From: Paraburkholderia tropica
GTDB taxonomy: Bacteria; Pseudomonadota; Gammaproteobacteria; Burkholderiales; Burkholderiaceae
Reading direction: 5' to 3'
Assembly: GCF_900109265.1 (NCBI RefSeq)
Contig: NZ_FNZM01000010.1
Location: 124,001 to 188,000, forward strand
DNA: 64,000 bases
In this document: piece by piece, positions 10,337 to 18,449 of the stretch
Layout: every line of letters starts with the position of its first letter
How positions within the stretch are numbered: the stretch's first letter is position 1
The notes under the pieces: generated by a model
Databases searched by the model: none
Seen by the model: only the letters and a program-made list of their open reading frames with translations
What the model was told of the DNA's origin: nothing
Translations under genes and position numbers: made by a program

Positions 10337-10861
10337 TCAGCCAATGCGTACGAGTTGCGCCTTGAAATACTCGCGGCGTTGCGCGTAACCGTCCGCGTTA
10401 CGCTTGAGGCCGGCGATGTCGGCCTCGGTCAGCTCGCGCACGACCTTGGCCGGCGCGCCGAGAATGAGCGAGTTGTCGGGGAACACCTTGCCTTCGGTGA
10501 CCACCGCGCCCGCGCCAACCAGACAGTTGCGGCCGATTACCGCGCCATTCAAGACCACCGCCTGAATCCCGATGAGCGCGCCTTCCTTCACCGTGCAGCC
10601 GTGCAGCATGGCCTGATGGCCGATCGTCACGTTGGCTTCGAGCGTGAGCGGGAAACCGGGGTCGGTATGCAGCACAGCGCCTTCCTGCACATTGCTGCGC
10701 GCGCCGACCGAAATCAGCTCGTTGTCGCCGCGCAGCGTCGCGCCAAACCAGACGCTCGAGTCTTCGGCGAGTTCGACCTTGCCGACGATGGTCGCGTTGT
10801 CCGCGACAAACACGCTTTCGTGAATGGTGGGTGCGGCTTCGCCAAGCTTGTAGATGGCCAC
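10337..10861 (-). CDS. Gamma carbonic anhydrase family protein (YrdA-like)
   Basis: A left-handed beta-helix hexapeptide-repeat protein of 174 residues. The repeats are plain: FVADNATIVGKVELAEDSSV, then ENAVLH-type turns. The three metal-binding histidines are in AVLHTD and IGHQAMLHG. Family members are trimeric zinc proteins, and many YrdA-type members show little carbonic anhydrase activity, so the reaction is uncertain. The GTG at 10861 is preceded by AAGGAG at good spacing. The open frame continues upstream without conserved sequence. Confidence 0.9.
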   Translation of the reverse strand: MAIYKLGEAAPTIHESVFVADNATIVGKVELAEDSSVWFGATLRGDNELISVGARSNVQEGAVLHTDPGFPLTLEANVTIGHQAMLHGCTVKEGALIGIQAVVLNGAVIGRNCLVGAGAVVTEGKVFPDNSLILGAPAKVVRELTEADIAGLKRNADGYAQRREYFKAQLVRIG

Positions 10862-11098
10862 GGTGTTGCGTCTCCTTTTTGTCTTGCGAGGCTGCGGCGC
10901 GCGGGCGGGTGAGAGCGGGCGCGGGCGGCGCAGAGCGGGTGAATCGCGTATTGTAAACGGTTGCGCCCCGAGTCCGCCTGGCCCGGCTTGCGTGCCGCGT
11001 GCGGCAGGTCTCACGCGGGCCGCCGCGCCGCCGTGCCGTGCGTTCGTACTACGCCGTTCGACCGCCTGTTTTCTGCCCGCTTTTCTGCCTGCTTGACG

Positions 11099-11998
11099 AT
11101 GAATTCCGTATTTCCCGACTCCGCGCGCACCGGCGCCGAATTATCCGTCGATGCCGCCACGTCGCAGCCAGGCTGGCGCGCCGCCGCGCTTGCGGCGCTG
11201 TACGAAGCCGATCCGCTCGCCAAGTCCGGCGCGGTGAGCGCGCTTTACGCGCTCGCCCAGGACGGCGCGGCGCGCGGCGAGACGCACTGGCACGCCGAAC
11301 AGACGCTCAGCGCGCCCGGGGACCTGCCGGGCCGTCCCGCGCGCCCGGATCTGGTCGAGCCGCGCAGCCTCCAGCGCCGCAGCATGAGCACGCCGCAAGG
11401 GCGCGTGGTGCTGCTGCATGCGCTCGCGCACATCGAGTTCAACGCGATCAATCTCGCGCTCGACGCGGTCTGGCGCTTTCCGGACATGCCCGCTGACTTC
11501 TACGCCGACTGGCTGAAGGTGGCGGCGGAGGAGGCGTATCACTTCTCGCTGCTGGTCAAGCGGCTGGCGGACTACGGCCACGCCTACGGCGACTTCCCGG
11601 CGCACAACGGCCTCTGGGAAATGTGCGAGCGCACCAGCGGCGACGTGCTCGCGCGCATGGCGCTGGTGCCGCGCGTGCTGGAAGCGCGCGGGCTCGACGC
11701 CTCGCCGCCGATCCGCGCGCGTCTGAAACAGGCCGGCGACGACGAATCCGCCGCGATCCTCGACATCATCCTGCATGACGAAGTGGGGCACGTGCGCATC
11801 GGCAATCACTGGTTTCGCCATCTGTGCGCGCAGCGCGGATTCGATCCGCATGCGGCGTGGCTCGAACTCGCCGCGCAATACCATGCGCCGAAAATGCGGG
11901 GGCCGTTCAACTTCGAGGCGCGCCGTTCGGCGGGTTTCGACGACGCCGAACTCGAAACGCTGAAAGCCCAGGGTGGCGACGGCGACGCCGAAAAATAA
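11099..11998 (+). CDS. DUF455 family ferritin-like protein
   Basis: A 299-residue protein of the DUF455 family, which has a ferritin-like four-helix fold. Candidate di-metal ligands are seen in HALAHIEFNAINLALD, AAEEAYHFSLL and HDEVGHVRIGNHW, in the expected E/H-x2-H spacing. The biological role is not established; a di-iron oxidase or hydroxylase activity is only an inference from the fold. It is divergent from the carbonic anhydrase gene across a 237-bp gap. The ATG at 11099 starts the conserved part. Confidence 0.85.
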   Translation: MNSVFPDSARTGAELSVDAATSQPGWRAAALAALYEADPLAKSGAVSALYALAQDGAARGETHWHAEQTLSAPGDLPGRPARPDLVEPRSLQRRSMSTPQGRVVLLHALAHIEFNAINLALDAVWRFPDMPADFYADWLKVAAEEAYHFSLLVKRLADYGHAYGDFPAHNGLWEMCERTSGDVLARMALVPRVLEARGLDASPPIRARLKQAGDDESAAILDIILHDEVGHVRIGNHWFRHLCAQRGFDPHAAWLELAAQYHAPKMRGPFNFEARRSAGFDDAELETLKAQGGDGDAEK

Positions 11999-12030
11999 AC
12001 GCGCGCCGCCCATCTGTCAGAACCTGTCGA

Positions 12031-12036
12031 TATAAT
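12031..12036 (+). promoter_or_regulatory. Probable -10 box for the 12069 hydrolase gene
   Basis: A perfect TATAAT lies 32 bases upstream of the ATG. No good -35 is found at 16-18 bp. It sits 32 bases after the DUF455 stop, so the hydrolase may have its own promoter. Confidence 0.5.
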
Positions 12037-12068
12037 CGAACGACCATTCGTTTTTTTGCGCGAGCGCA

Positions 12069-12965
12069 ATGAATCTTTCCCGATCCGAATTCATCGACGT
12101 GAACGGCATCCGTCTGCATGTGCGCCGCTGGGGCGCCGAGGACGCGCCCACGCTGTTCATGCTGCACGGCTGGATGGATGTGGCCGCGTCGTTCCAGTTC
12201 GTCGTCGACGCGCTGGGCGGCGACTGGCAGGTGATCGCGCCGGACATGCGCGGCTTCGGCCTCTCGGACTGGCCCGTGGCGCAACGCGGTGCCGGCAACT
12301 ACTGGTTCCACGACTATGTCGCCGATCTCGACGCGCTGCTCGATCACTACGCGCCCGAAGGCGAAGTGAACCTCGTCGGGCACAGCCTCGGCGCGAATGT
12401 CGTCTGTCTGTATGCGGGCGTGCGGCCCGAGCGCGTGCGGCGCGTGGTCGATCTCGAAGGCTTCGGCATGCCCGCCACGACGCCCGCGCAGGCGCCCGGC
12501 CGTTTGCGCGACTGGCTCGACGAAATGCGCTCGCCGCCGCAACTGCGTCCCTACAAGACGCTCGACGACGTGGCGGCGCGCCTCACGAAGACGAATCCGC
12601 GCCTGCTGCCCGCAAGGGCGCGTTTTCTCGCGCAGCACTGGTCGAAGCCGGTGAGCGGCGCGCAGGGCGAGGGCTACATGCTGCTCGGCGATCCGGCGCA
12701 CAAGATGGTCAATCCCGTGCTCTACCGGCTCGAGGAAATCATGGCGATCTGGGCGCAGGTGCGCGCCAAGGTGCTGCACGTCGAGGCCACCGATTCGGAA
12801 ACGCTCGCGCGCATCGCGGGCAAGGTGCCGATCGGCGAATTCAAGCGTCGATTCGAGGCGTTTCCCGACTGGCGCGAGCGCTTTATCGACGACGCGGGCC
12901 ATATGGTTCATCACGATCAGCCGGAGGCCATTGCGCGTCTCATCGAGGCATTCTGCGCGGCCTGA
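12069..12965 (+). CDS. Alpha/beta hydrolase
   Basis: Serine hydrolase of 298 residues. The opening LHGWMDVAASF is the oxyanion-hole region, the nucleophile elbow GHSLGANV puts Ser at about 106, and DDAGHMVHHDQPEA near the end supplies the catalytic His. It resembles haloalkane dehalogenase / epoxide hydrolase-like esterases, but the substrate cannot be read from sequence. There is no signal peptide. It is unrelated in detail to the hydrolase at 2882 beyond the fold. Confidence 0.88.
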   Translation: MNLSRSEFIDVNGIRLHVRRWGAEDAPTLFMLHGWMDVAASFQFVVDALGGDWQVIAPDMRGFGLSDWPVAQRGAGNYWFHDYVADLDALLDHYAPEGEVNLVGHSLGANVVCLYAGVRPERVRRVVDLEGFGMPATTPAQAPGRLRDWLDEMRSPPQLRPYKTLDDVAARLTKTNPRLLPARARFLAQHWSKPVSGAQGEGYMLLGDPAHKMVNPVLYRLEEIMAIWAQVRAKVLHVEATDSETLARIAGKVPIGEFKRRFEAFPDWRERFIDDAGHMVHHDQPEAIARLIEAFCAA

Positions 12966-13062
12966 ATGCCCGCCGAATGTGGGCCGAATGCCTGCTAAAC
13001 GCGGTCGGAGCGGCCCCGGACGGCTTCGCCGCGTTGCAGTAAAATAAGGCTTCATTTTCCAG

Positions 13063-13902
13063 ATGCCCGCAATGAACGCCGATCTCCACTGTCACTCCAC
13101 TGTTTCCGACGGCCAGATGGCCCCGGCTGCCGTCGCGCAGCTGGCGAAGGCGGGCGGCGTGACGCTGTGGGCGCTCACCGATCACGACGAGCTGGGCGGC
13201 CAGCGCGAGGCGCGCGAAGCCGCCGAATCGCTCGGCATGCGTTATCTCTCGGGCGTCGAGATTTCGGTCACGTGGGCGTCGCGCACGGTGCATATCGTCG
13301 GTCTGCATGTCGATCCGACCGCTCCGGCGCTCGTCGAAGGGCTGGCCCGCACGCGCGACGGCCGCGCGGCGCGCGCCGAAGCCATCGGTGAACGGCTTGA
13401 GGAACTCGGCATTCCCGACGCCTATGCGGGCGCGCTCCAGTACGTCTCCAATCCCGACCTGATCTCGCGCACGCACTTCGCGCGCTTTCTCGTCGAATCC
13501 GGCCGCGCGCAGAACACCCAGGACGCGTTCTCGCGCTGGCTCGGCGACGGCAAACCGGGCTATGTGGCGCATCGCTGGGCGAAGCTGGCCGATGCCGTTT
13601 CGTGGATCAAGGCTGCGGGCGGCGAGGCCGTCGTTGCGCACCCGGGGCGCTACAACTACACGCAGCTCGAATTCGACACGTTCTTCGGCGAATTCATCGA
13701 TCTGGGCGGCAAAGCGATCGAAGTCGTCACGGGCAGCCACACGCCCGACCAGTACGGCGAATATGCCGCCGTCGCGCGCCGTTTCGGCTTCGAGGCCTCG
13801 CGCGGCTCCGATTTCCACGCCAAAGGTCCGGACGCCATCGAGCCCGGCACGCTGCCGCCGCTTCCCTCCGACCTCAAGCCCGTCTGGGAGCGATGGCTGT
13901 AA
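13063..13902 (+). CDS. rnm: PHP-domain phosphoesterase, RNase AM (Rnm/TrpH/YciV family)
   Basis: Metal-dependent 5'-3' exonuclease family. The E. coli member trims 5' ends of rRNA and degrades short RNAs and 3',5'-bisphosphonucleotides. The 279-residue protein shows the PHP metal motifs in order: DLHCHSTVSDG, LTDHDELGG, GVEIS, VVAHPGRYN and RGSDFHAKGPD. The start could be 13063 or the second Met at 13072 (MNADLHCHS); neither has a strong Shine-Dalgarno. The following gene is yciO, the same pairing as in E. coli (yciV-yciO). Confidence 0.9.
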   Translation: MPAMNADLHCHSTVSDGQMAPAAVAQLAKAGGVTLWALTDHDELGGQREAREAAESLGMRYLSGVEISVTWASRTVHIVGLHVDPTAPALVEGLARTRDGRAARAEAIGERLEELGIPDAYAGALQYVSNPDLISRTHFARFLVESGRAQNTQDAFSRWLGDGKPGYVAHRWAKLADAVSWIKAAGGEAVVAHPGRYNYTQLEFDTFFGEFIDLGGKAIEVVTGSHTPDQYGEYAAVARRFGFEASRGSDFHAKGPDAIEPGTLPPLPSDLKPVWERWL

Positions 13903-14078
13903 GCCGCGTGGCCCAACGCTTCCGTTCCCGCCGCGCGGCCTGCGCCTTGCACCGCTGCGCGACGTCCGCTTTATCCGTTCGCTACGCTTTACGATAGCGC
14001 GTGCGCGTCGCGCGTCGTGCCGCGCGACTGCCGTATCGACTGTTCCGACCGTTCCGAATTCGTCAGCTGATTACTGCC

Positions 14079-14714
14079 ATGTCACAGTTTTTTCGGCTTC
14101 ACCCTGAGAATCCGCAGCCGCGCCTCGTCAAACAGGCCGTGCAGATCATCCGCGATGGCGGCGTGATCGCGCTGCCCACCGATTCGAGCTACGCGCTGGC
14201 CGCCCGCATCGACGACAAACACGCGGCCGAGCGCCTGCGCCGCATCCGTCATCTCGACGAAAAGGCGCTGCTCTCGCTGATGGTGCGCGATCTGTCCGAG
14301 CTGGCGAATTTTGCAATGGTGGACAACCGCCAGTACCGGCTGATCAAATCGGTGACGCCGGGGCCGTACGTGTTCGTGCTCGAAGCGACCAAAGAGGTGC
14401 CGCGGCGGCTTTCGCATCCGTCGCGCAAGACAATTGGTCTGCGCGTGCCGGGGCATCCGATTCCGCTCGCGATCCTCGAAGAACTGGGCGAGCCGCTGTT
14501 GGCGTCCACGCTGATCCTGCCGCCCGACACGGAACCGCTCAACGACCCCGACGAGATCCGCGAACGGCTGGAAAAGCAGCTCGATCTGGTGATCGACGGC
14601 GGGGCGTGTCCGTGGGAGCCGTCGAGCATCATCGATCTGACCGGCGCGGAGCCGGTGCTCGTGCGTGCAGGGCGCGGTTCGCTCGCGCCGTTCGGGCTGG
14701 AAGAGGAGGCGTGA
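14079..14714 (+). CDS. yciO: Sua5/YciO/YrdC family protein (YciO type)
   Basis: A 211-residue protein close to E. coli YciO: it opens with MSQFFRLHPENPQPRL and has KEVPRRLSHPSRKTIGLRVP. YrdC/Sua5 relatives make threonylcarbamoyl-AMP for the t6A modification of tRNA, but YciO itself is not clearly the main enzyme, so the reaction is a family inference. The ATG at 14079 matches the conserved start; an ATG at 14001 would add a basic non-conserved leader. Confidence 0.88.
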   Translation: MSQFFRLHPENPQPRLVKQAVQIIRDGGVIALPTDSSYALAARIDDKHAAERLRRIRHLDEKALLSLMVRDLSELANFAMVDNRQYRLIKSVTPGPYVFVLEATKEVPRRLSHPSRKTIGLRVPGHPIPLAILEELGEPLLASTLILPPDTEPLNDPDEIRERLEKQLDLVIDGGACPWEPSSIIDLTGAEPVLVRAGRGSLAPFGLEEEA

Positions 14715-14826
14715 TGGCGGCGCGGGCGGCGATCCCGACGGCGCCGATGATGTCGACGAACCGCGCAATCCGGCCATTCGCTGCGCGTGTGGCCGCGCGC
14801 ACCGCGGCGCGCCGCTAGCGCGTTGT

Positions 14827-14832
14827 TACAAT
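14827..14832 (+). promoter_or_regulatory. -10 box immediately before the M50 protease gene
   Basis: TACAAT ends 8 bases before the ATG at 14841. Transcription would start at or next to the start codon, giving a leaderless or nearly leaderless mRNA. No -35 match. Confidence 0.4.
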
Positions 14833-14840
14833 ACGCCGCC

Positions 14841-15506
14841 ATGGAATCCACGATCATTCAGACGCTCGCCGTCTACGCCTTGCCCGTTATTTTCGCGATC
14901 ACGCTGCACGAAGCCGCTCACGGCTACGTCGCGCGCCTGCTCGGCGACAACACGGCCTACGTCCTCGGGCGCGTCTCGCTCAACCCGATGCGCCACATCG
15001 ACCCGGTCGGCACGATCGCGATGCCGCTCATTCTGTATGTGCTGACGAGCGGCGCCTTCGTGTTCGGCTACGCCAAGCCGGTGCCGATCGCGTTCGGCAA
15101 TCTGCGCAATCCGCGCTGGGGCAGCCTGTGGGTGTCGGCGGCGGGGCCGCTCTGCAATTTCGTGCAGGCGATCCTGTGGGGCGTCTTCCTCATCGCGCTG
15201 AGCGCGGCGGGCGTCGACGAGCCGTTTTTCCTGCTGATGGCGCGCGCGGGTATGACCGTGAATATCGTGCTCTGCGTGCTCAACTTCTTCCCCTTGCCAC
15301 CGTTCGACGGCGGGCGCGTGCTGGCCGCGCTGCTGCCGCCGCGCGCGAGCATTGCGCTCATGCGGATTGAACCGTATGGTTTCTTCATCGTCATGGCGCT
15401 GCTGGTGACCGGCATCTTTTCGCGTTTCTGGATGTATCCGTTGGTTCAAGTCGGTCAACTGGCCCTGAACGTCATCCTCAGTCCCCTCGTATCGCTATTC
15501 TCATAA
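14841..15506 (+). CDS. Site-2 protease family (M50) membrane metalloprotease
   Basis: An integral membrane zinc protease of 221 residues with about six hydrophobic segments. The zinc motif HEAAH is in the first helix (ITLHEAAHGY, about 21-30) and the second metal motif is LPPFDGGRVLAALLP near 157-171. It lacks the PDZ domain of RseP, so it belongs to the short YwhC/FpvI-like group of unknown substrate. It ends 4 bp before trpS, so the two are probably co-transcribed. There is no Shine-Dalgarno before the ATG. Confidence 0.88.
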   Translation: MESTIIQTLAVYALPVIFAITLHEAAHGYVARLLGDNTAYVLGRVSLNPMRHIDPVGTIAMPLILYVLTSGAFVFGYAKPVPIAFGNLRNPRWGSLWVSAAGPLCNFVQAILWGVFLIALSAAGVDEPFFLLMARAGMTVNIVLCVLNFFPLPPFDGGRVLAALLPPRASIALMRIEPYGFFIVMALLVTGIFSRFWMYPLVQVGQLALNVILSPLVSLFS

Positions 15507-15510
15507 CATC

Positions 15511-16713
15511 ATGTTCCCAGACCGTATTTTCTCCGGCATGCGGCCGACCGGGTCGCTGCACCTCGGCCACTACCACGGCGTGCTGAAAAACTGGGTCCGG
15601 CTTCAGTCCGAGTACCCGTGCTTCTTCTGTGTGGTCGACTGGCACGCGCTCACCACGCACTACGAGACGCCGGATGTCATCGAGAAAAACGTCTGGGACG
15701 TGCTGATCGACTGGCTCGCGTCGGGCATCGATCCGAATCAGGCCACGCTGTTCATCCAGAGCCGTGTGCCCGAGCACGCCGAACTGGCGCTGCTGCTGGG
15801 CATGAGCACGCCGCTTAGCTGGCTCGAACGCGTGCCGACCTACAAGGAACAGATCGAGAAGCTGCGCGACAAGGATCTCGGCACCTACGGCTTCCTCGGC
15901 TATCCGGTGCTGATGGCCGCCGACATCCTGCTGTACCGCGCCTCGCTCGTGCCGGTCGGCGAAGATCAGGTGCCGCACGTCGAGATGGCGCGCGAAATGG
16001 CGCGTCGCTTCAACTACATGTACGGCCGCGAGCCGGGCTTCGAGGAGAAGGCCAACGAGGCCGCGAAGAAGCTCGGCGGCAAGCGCTCGAAGCTCTATCA
16101 CGAGCTGCGCAACGCCTATCAGCAGGAAGGCAACGAAGAGGCGCTCGAACAGGCGCGCGCGATGTTGTCCGAGTCGCAGAGCCTGTCGATGAACGACCGC
16201 GAGCGTCTGTTCGGCTATCTCGAAGGCTCACGCAAGATCATCCTGCCGGAGCCGCAGGTGCTGTTGACCGAGGCATCGCGCATGCCGGGCCTCGATGGTC
16301 AGAAAATGTCGAAGTCGTACGGCAACACCATCGCGCTGCGCGAAGACGCCCAGTCGATCGAAAAGAAAGTGCGCACCATGCCGACCGATCCGGCGCGCGT
16401 GCGCCGCACCGATCCGGGCGATCCGGACAAGTGCCCGGTGTGGCAGTTGCATCAGGTCTACACGGACGAAGCGACGCACGCGTGGGTGGAGAAGGGCTGC
16501 CGTTCGGCGGGCATCGGCTGTCTGGAGTGCAAGCAGCCGGTGATCGAAGGCATCCTGCGCGAGCAGCAGCCGATGCTCGAACGCGCGCAGAAGTACATGG
16601 ACGATCCGTCACTGCTGCGCGCCATCGTCGCCGACGGCTGCGACCGCGCGCGCAAGTACGCCACGGAAACGATGCGCGACGTGCGCGAGGCGATGGGCCT
16701 CTCGTACAGCTAA
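15511..16713 (+). CDS. trpS: Tryptophanyl-tRNA synthetase with cysteine-cluster insert
   Basis: Class I aminoacyl-tRNA synthetase of 400 residues, about 65 longer than E. coli TrpS. The HIGH-type motif is GSLHLGHYHG near 11-20 and the KMSKS motif is QKMSKSYGN near 265. After KMSKS there is a cysteine array Cys308-x21-Cys330-x6-Cys337-x2-Cys340, close to the spacing of the 4Fe-4S ligands in Thermotoga maritima TrpRS. An iron-sulfur cluster is therefore likely. The start lies 4 bp after the M50 gene without a clear ribosome site, suggesting coupling. Confidence 0.96.
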   Translation: MFPDRIFSGMRPTGSLHLGHYHGVLKNWVRLQSEYPCFFCVVDWHALTTHYETPDVIEKNVWDVLIDWLASGIDPNQATLFIQSRVPEHAELALLLGMSTPLSWLERVPTYKEQIEKLRDKDLGTYGFLGYPVLMAADILLYRASLVPVGEDQVPHVEMAREMARRFNYMYGREPGFEEKANEAAKKLGGKRSKLYHELRNAYQQEGNEEALEQARAMLSESQSLSMNDRERLFGYLEGSRKIILPEPQVLLTEASRMPGLDGQKMSKSYGNTIALREDAQSIEKKVRTMPTDPARVRRTDPGDPDKCPVWQLHQVYTDEATHAWVEKGCRSAGIGCLECKQPVIEGILREQQPMLERAQKYMDDPSLLRAIVADGCDRARKYATETMRDVREAMGLSYS

Positions 16714-16721
16714 GGCGCGCG

Positions 16722-17393
16722 ATGACGCTCATCTCGGGGTCCACGCCCGTTGCCGCGGGCATGCACGGGCTCGGCGAGCCGTCGCCCTGGGTGTGCCGCT
16801 GGGCGCATCTGGTCTCGCCCGGCGGCACGGTGCTCGATCTGGCCTGCGGCGCGGGGCGGCACGCGCGCTGGTTCGCGCAGCGCGGCCATCCGGTGGCCGC
16901 GCTCGATCGCGACGGCGCGGCGCTCGCCACGATGCGCGAGATTCCCGGCATCGGCACATTAGAGTGCGACCTCGAAGGCGCGCCCTGGCCGCTGCCCGCC
17001 GATGTGCGTTTCGCCGGCATCGTCGTCACGAATTACCTGCATCGTCCGCTGATGGCGCGCCTTATCGACGCGCTCGCGCCGGGCGGCGTACTTATTTACG
17101 AAACTTTCGCGCAAGGGAACGAGACGGTCGGAAAACCGTCGAATCCCGCGTTCCTGCTGGCGGCGGGAGAGCTGTTGGCGATCTGCGCGCCGACGCTGCG
17201 CGTCGTCGCCTACGAAGACGGATTCCTCTCACAACCGCGTGAGGCGTTCGTTCAGCGGATCTGCGCGGTGCGCGAGGCGGAAAAATCTTCCGCTGCACCG
17301 CGCTCGGGGTCGGACGCAAATCAGGCCGAAAATTCCGGTAACGGGCCTGTGACTCAGGTACTACCCGTACCGCGTTACGATCTGACCGGCTAA
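16722..17393 (+). CDS. Class I SAM-dependent methyltransferase
   Basis: A 223-residue cytosolic protein. The SAM-binding motif I is VLDLACGAGRHARWFAQRG near 35-53, followed by the acidic residue of motif II (VAALDRD). The middle has VVTNYLHRPLM and a GGVLIYETFAQGNE strand-loop. The tail (about the last 35 residues) is low complexity. It starts 8 bp after the trpS stop, so it is probably in the same transcript. The substrate is unknown. Confidence 0.85.
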   Translation: MTLISGSTPVAAGMHGLGEPSPWVCRWAHLVSPGGTVLDLACGAGRHARWFAQRGHPVAALDRDGAALATMREIPGIGTLECDLEGAPWPLPADVRFAGIVVTNYLHRPLMARLIDALAPGGVLIYETFAQGNETVGKPSNPAFLLAAGELLAICAPTLRVVAYEDGFLSQPREAFVQRICAVREAEKSSAAPRSGSDANQAENSGNGPVTQVLPVPRYDLTG

Positions 17394-17398
17394 TCCGC

Positions 17399-17404
17399 TA
17401 CAAT
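17399..17404 (+). promoter_or_regulatory. -10 box for dapA
   Basis: TACAAT lies 34 bases before the dapA ATG, in the context GCTACAATCGCGG. Near-identical contexts precede ndk and cysE. A weak -35 (TTACGA) lies 18 bp upstream inside the preceding gene. Confidence 0.5.
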
Positions 17405-17438
17405 CGCGGTTTAACGTACTCATTTTTCTGACGTTTCA

Positions 17439-18344
17439 ATGGCTAACGGCACTCAGGACGGCATTACGCTCGGCGGCAGCATTCCCGCGATCGTCACTCC
17501 CATGCACGAAGACGGCAGTCTCGACCTGCCGGCATTCCGCAAACTGGTCGACTGGCACGTGGAAGAGGGGACCGATGGTCTCGTCGTGGTCGGCACGAGC
17601 GGCGAGTCCGCCACGCTGGACGTCGAAGAGCACATCCTGATGGTCAAGACGGCCGTCGAACACGCCGCGGGCCGCATGCCGATCATCGCCGGCGCGGGCG
17701 GCAATTCGACCGCCGAAGCCATCGAACTCTCGAAGCACGCGAAGGACGTGGGCGCGCAGGCGACGCTCCAGGTCGTGCCGTACTACAACAAGCCGACCCA
17801 GGAAGGCATGTATCGCCACTTCGCGAAGATCGCGGAGACGGTCGATCTGCCGGTCGTCCTGTACAACGTGCCGGGCCGCACCGTCGCCGACATGACGAAC
17901 GAGACCATCCTGCGCCTCGCGCAGGTGCCGGGCATCGTCGGCGTGAAGGAAGCCACGGGCAACATCGACCGCGCGGCGCACCTGATCAAGCACGCGCCGG
18001 ACGGCTTCAAGATTTTCAGCGGCGACGATCCCACCGCGATCGCCCTGATGCTGCTGGGCGGTCACGGCAATATCTCGGTGACGGCCAATGTCGCGCCGCG
18101 TCAGATGAGCGACCTGTGCAAGGCCGCCATCGCCGGCGACGTGAAGACCGCGCGCGAGATCCACCTGAAGCTGTTGTCGCTGCACAAGAACCTGTTCATC
18201 GAATCGAATCCGATTCCGGTGAAGTGGGCGCTGCAGGAACTCGGCCGCATCGAAAGCGGCATCCGACTGCCGCTCACGCCGCTCGACGCGCGCTACCACG
18301 ACGTGGTGCGCACGGCATTGCGCGAAGCCGGTTTGCTGGGCTGA
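17439..18344 (+). CDS. dapA: 4-hydroxy-tetrahydrodipicolinate synthase
   Basis: First committed enzyme of lysine and diaminopimelate synthesis; it condenses pyruvate with aspartate semialdehyde. The protein has 301 residues. The Schiff-base lysine is Lys170 in GVKEATGN, the conserved Tyr is in VVLYNVPGRT, and the GTSGESATL motif is near 48. It is followed by bamC, the same order as in E. coli (dapA-bamC). Confidence 0.96.
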   Translation: MANGTQDGITLGGSIPAIVTPMHEDGSLDLPAFRKLVDWHVEEGTDGLVVVGTSGESATLDVEEHILMVKTAVEHAAGRMPIIAGAGGNSTAEAIELSKHAKDVGAQATLQVVPYYNKPTQEGMYRHFAKIAETVDLPVVLYNVPGRTVADMTNETILRLAQVPGIVGVKEATGNIDRAAHLIKHAPDGFKIFSGDDPTAIALMLLGGHGNISVTANVAPRQMSDLCKAAIAGDVKTAREIHLKLLSLHKNLFIESNPIPVKWALQELGRIESGIRLPLTPLDARYHDVVRTALREAGLLG

Positions 18345-18449
18345 TCGTCAGCCAAGCCGCCGAATTTTCAATCGACGTCGCCATCGCCCAAGCGCTGACA
18401 GTTTTCTGGCAGACCGAGGCTTAGCGTTCCTGGTATCACGAAGGTCCAC

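Noticed and set aside
12056..13042. A 328-codon plus-strand frame overlapping the 12069 hydrolase in another frame
   Set aside because: Ala/Arg-rich, no motifs; the hydrolase frame has the catalytic Ser and His blocks.
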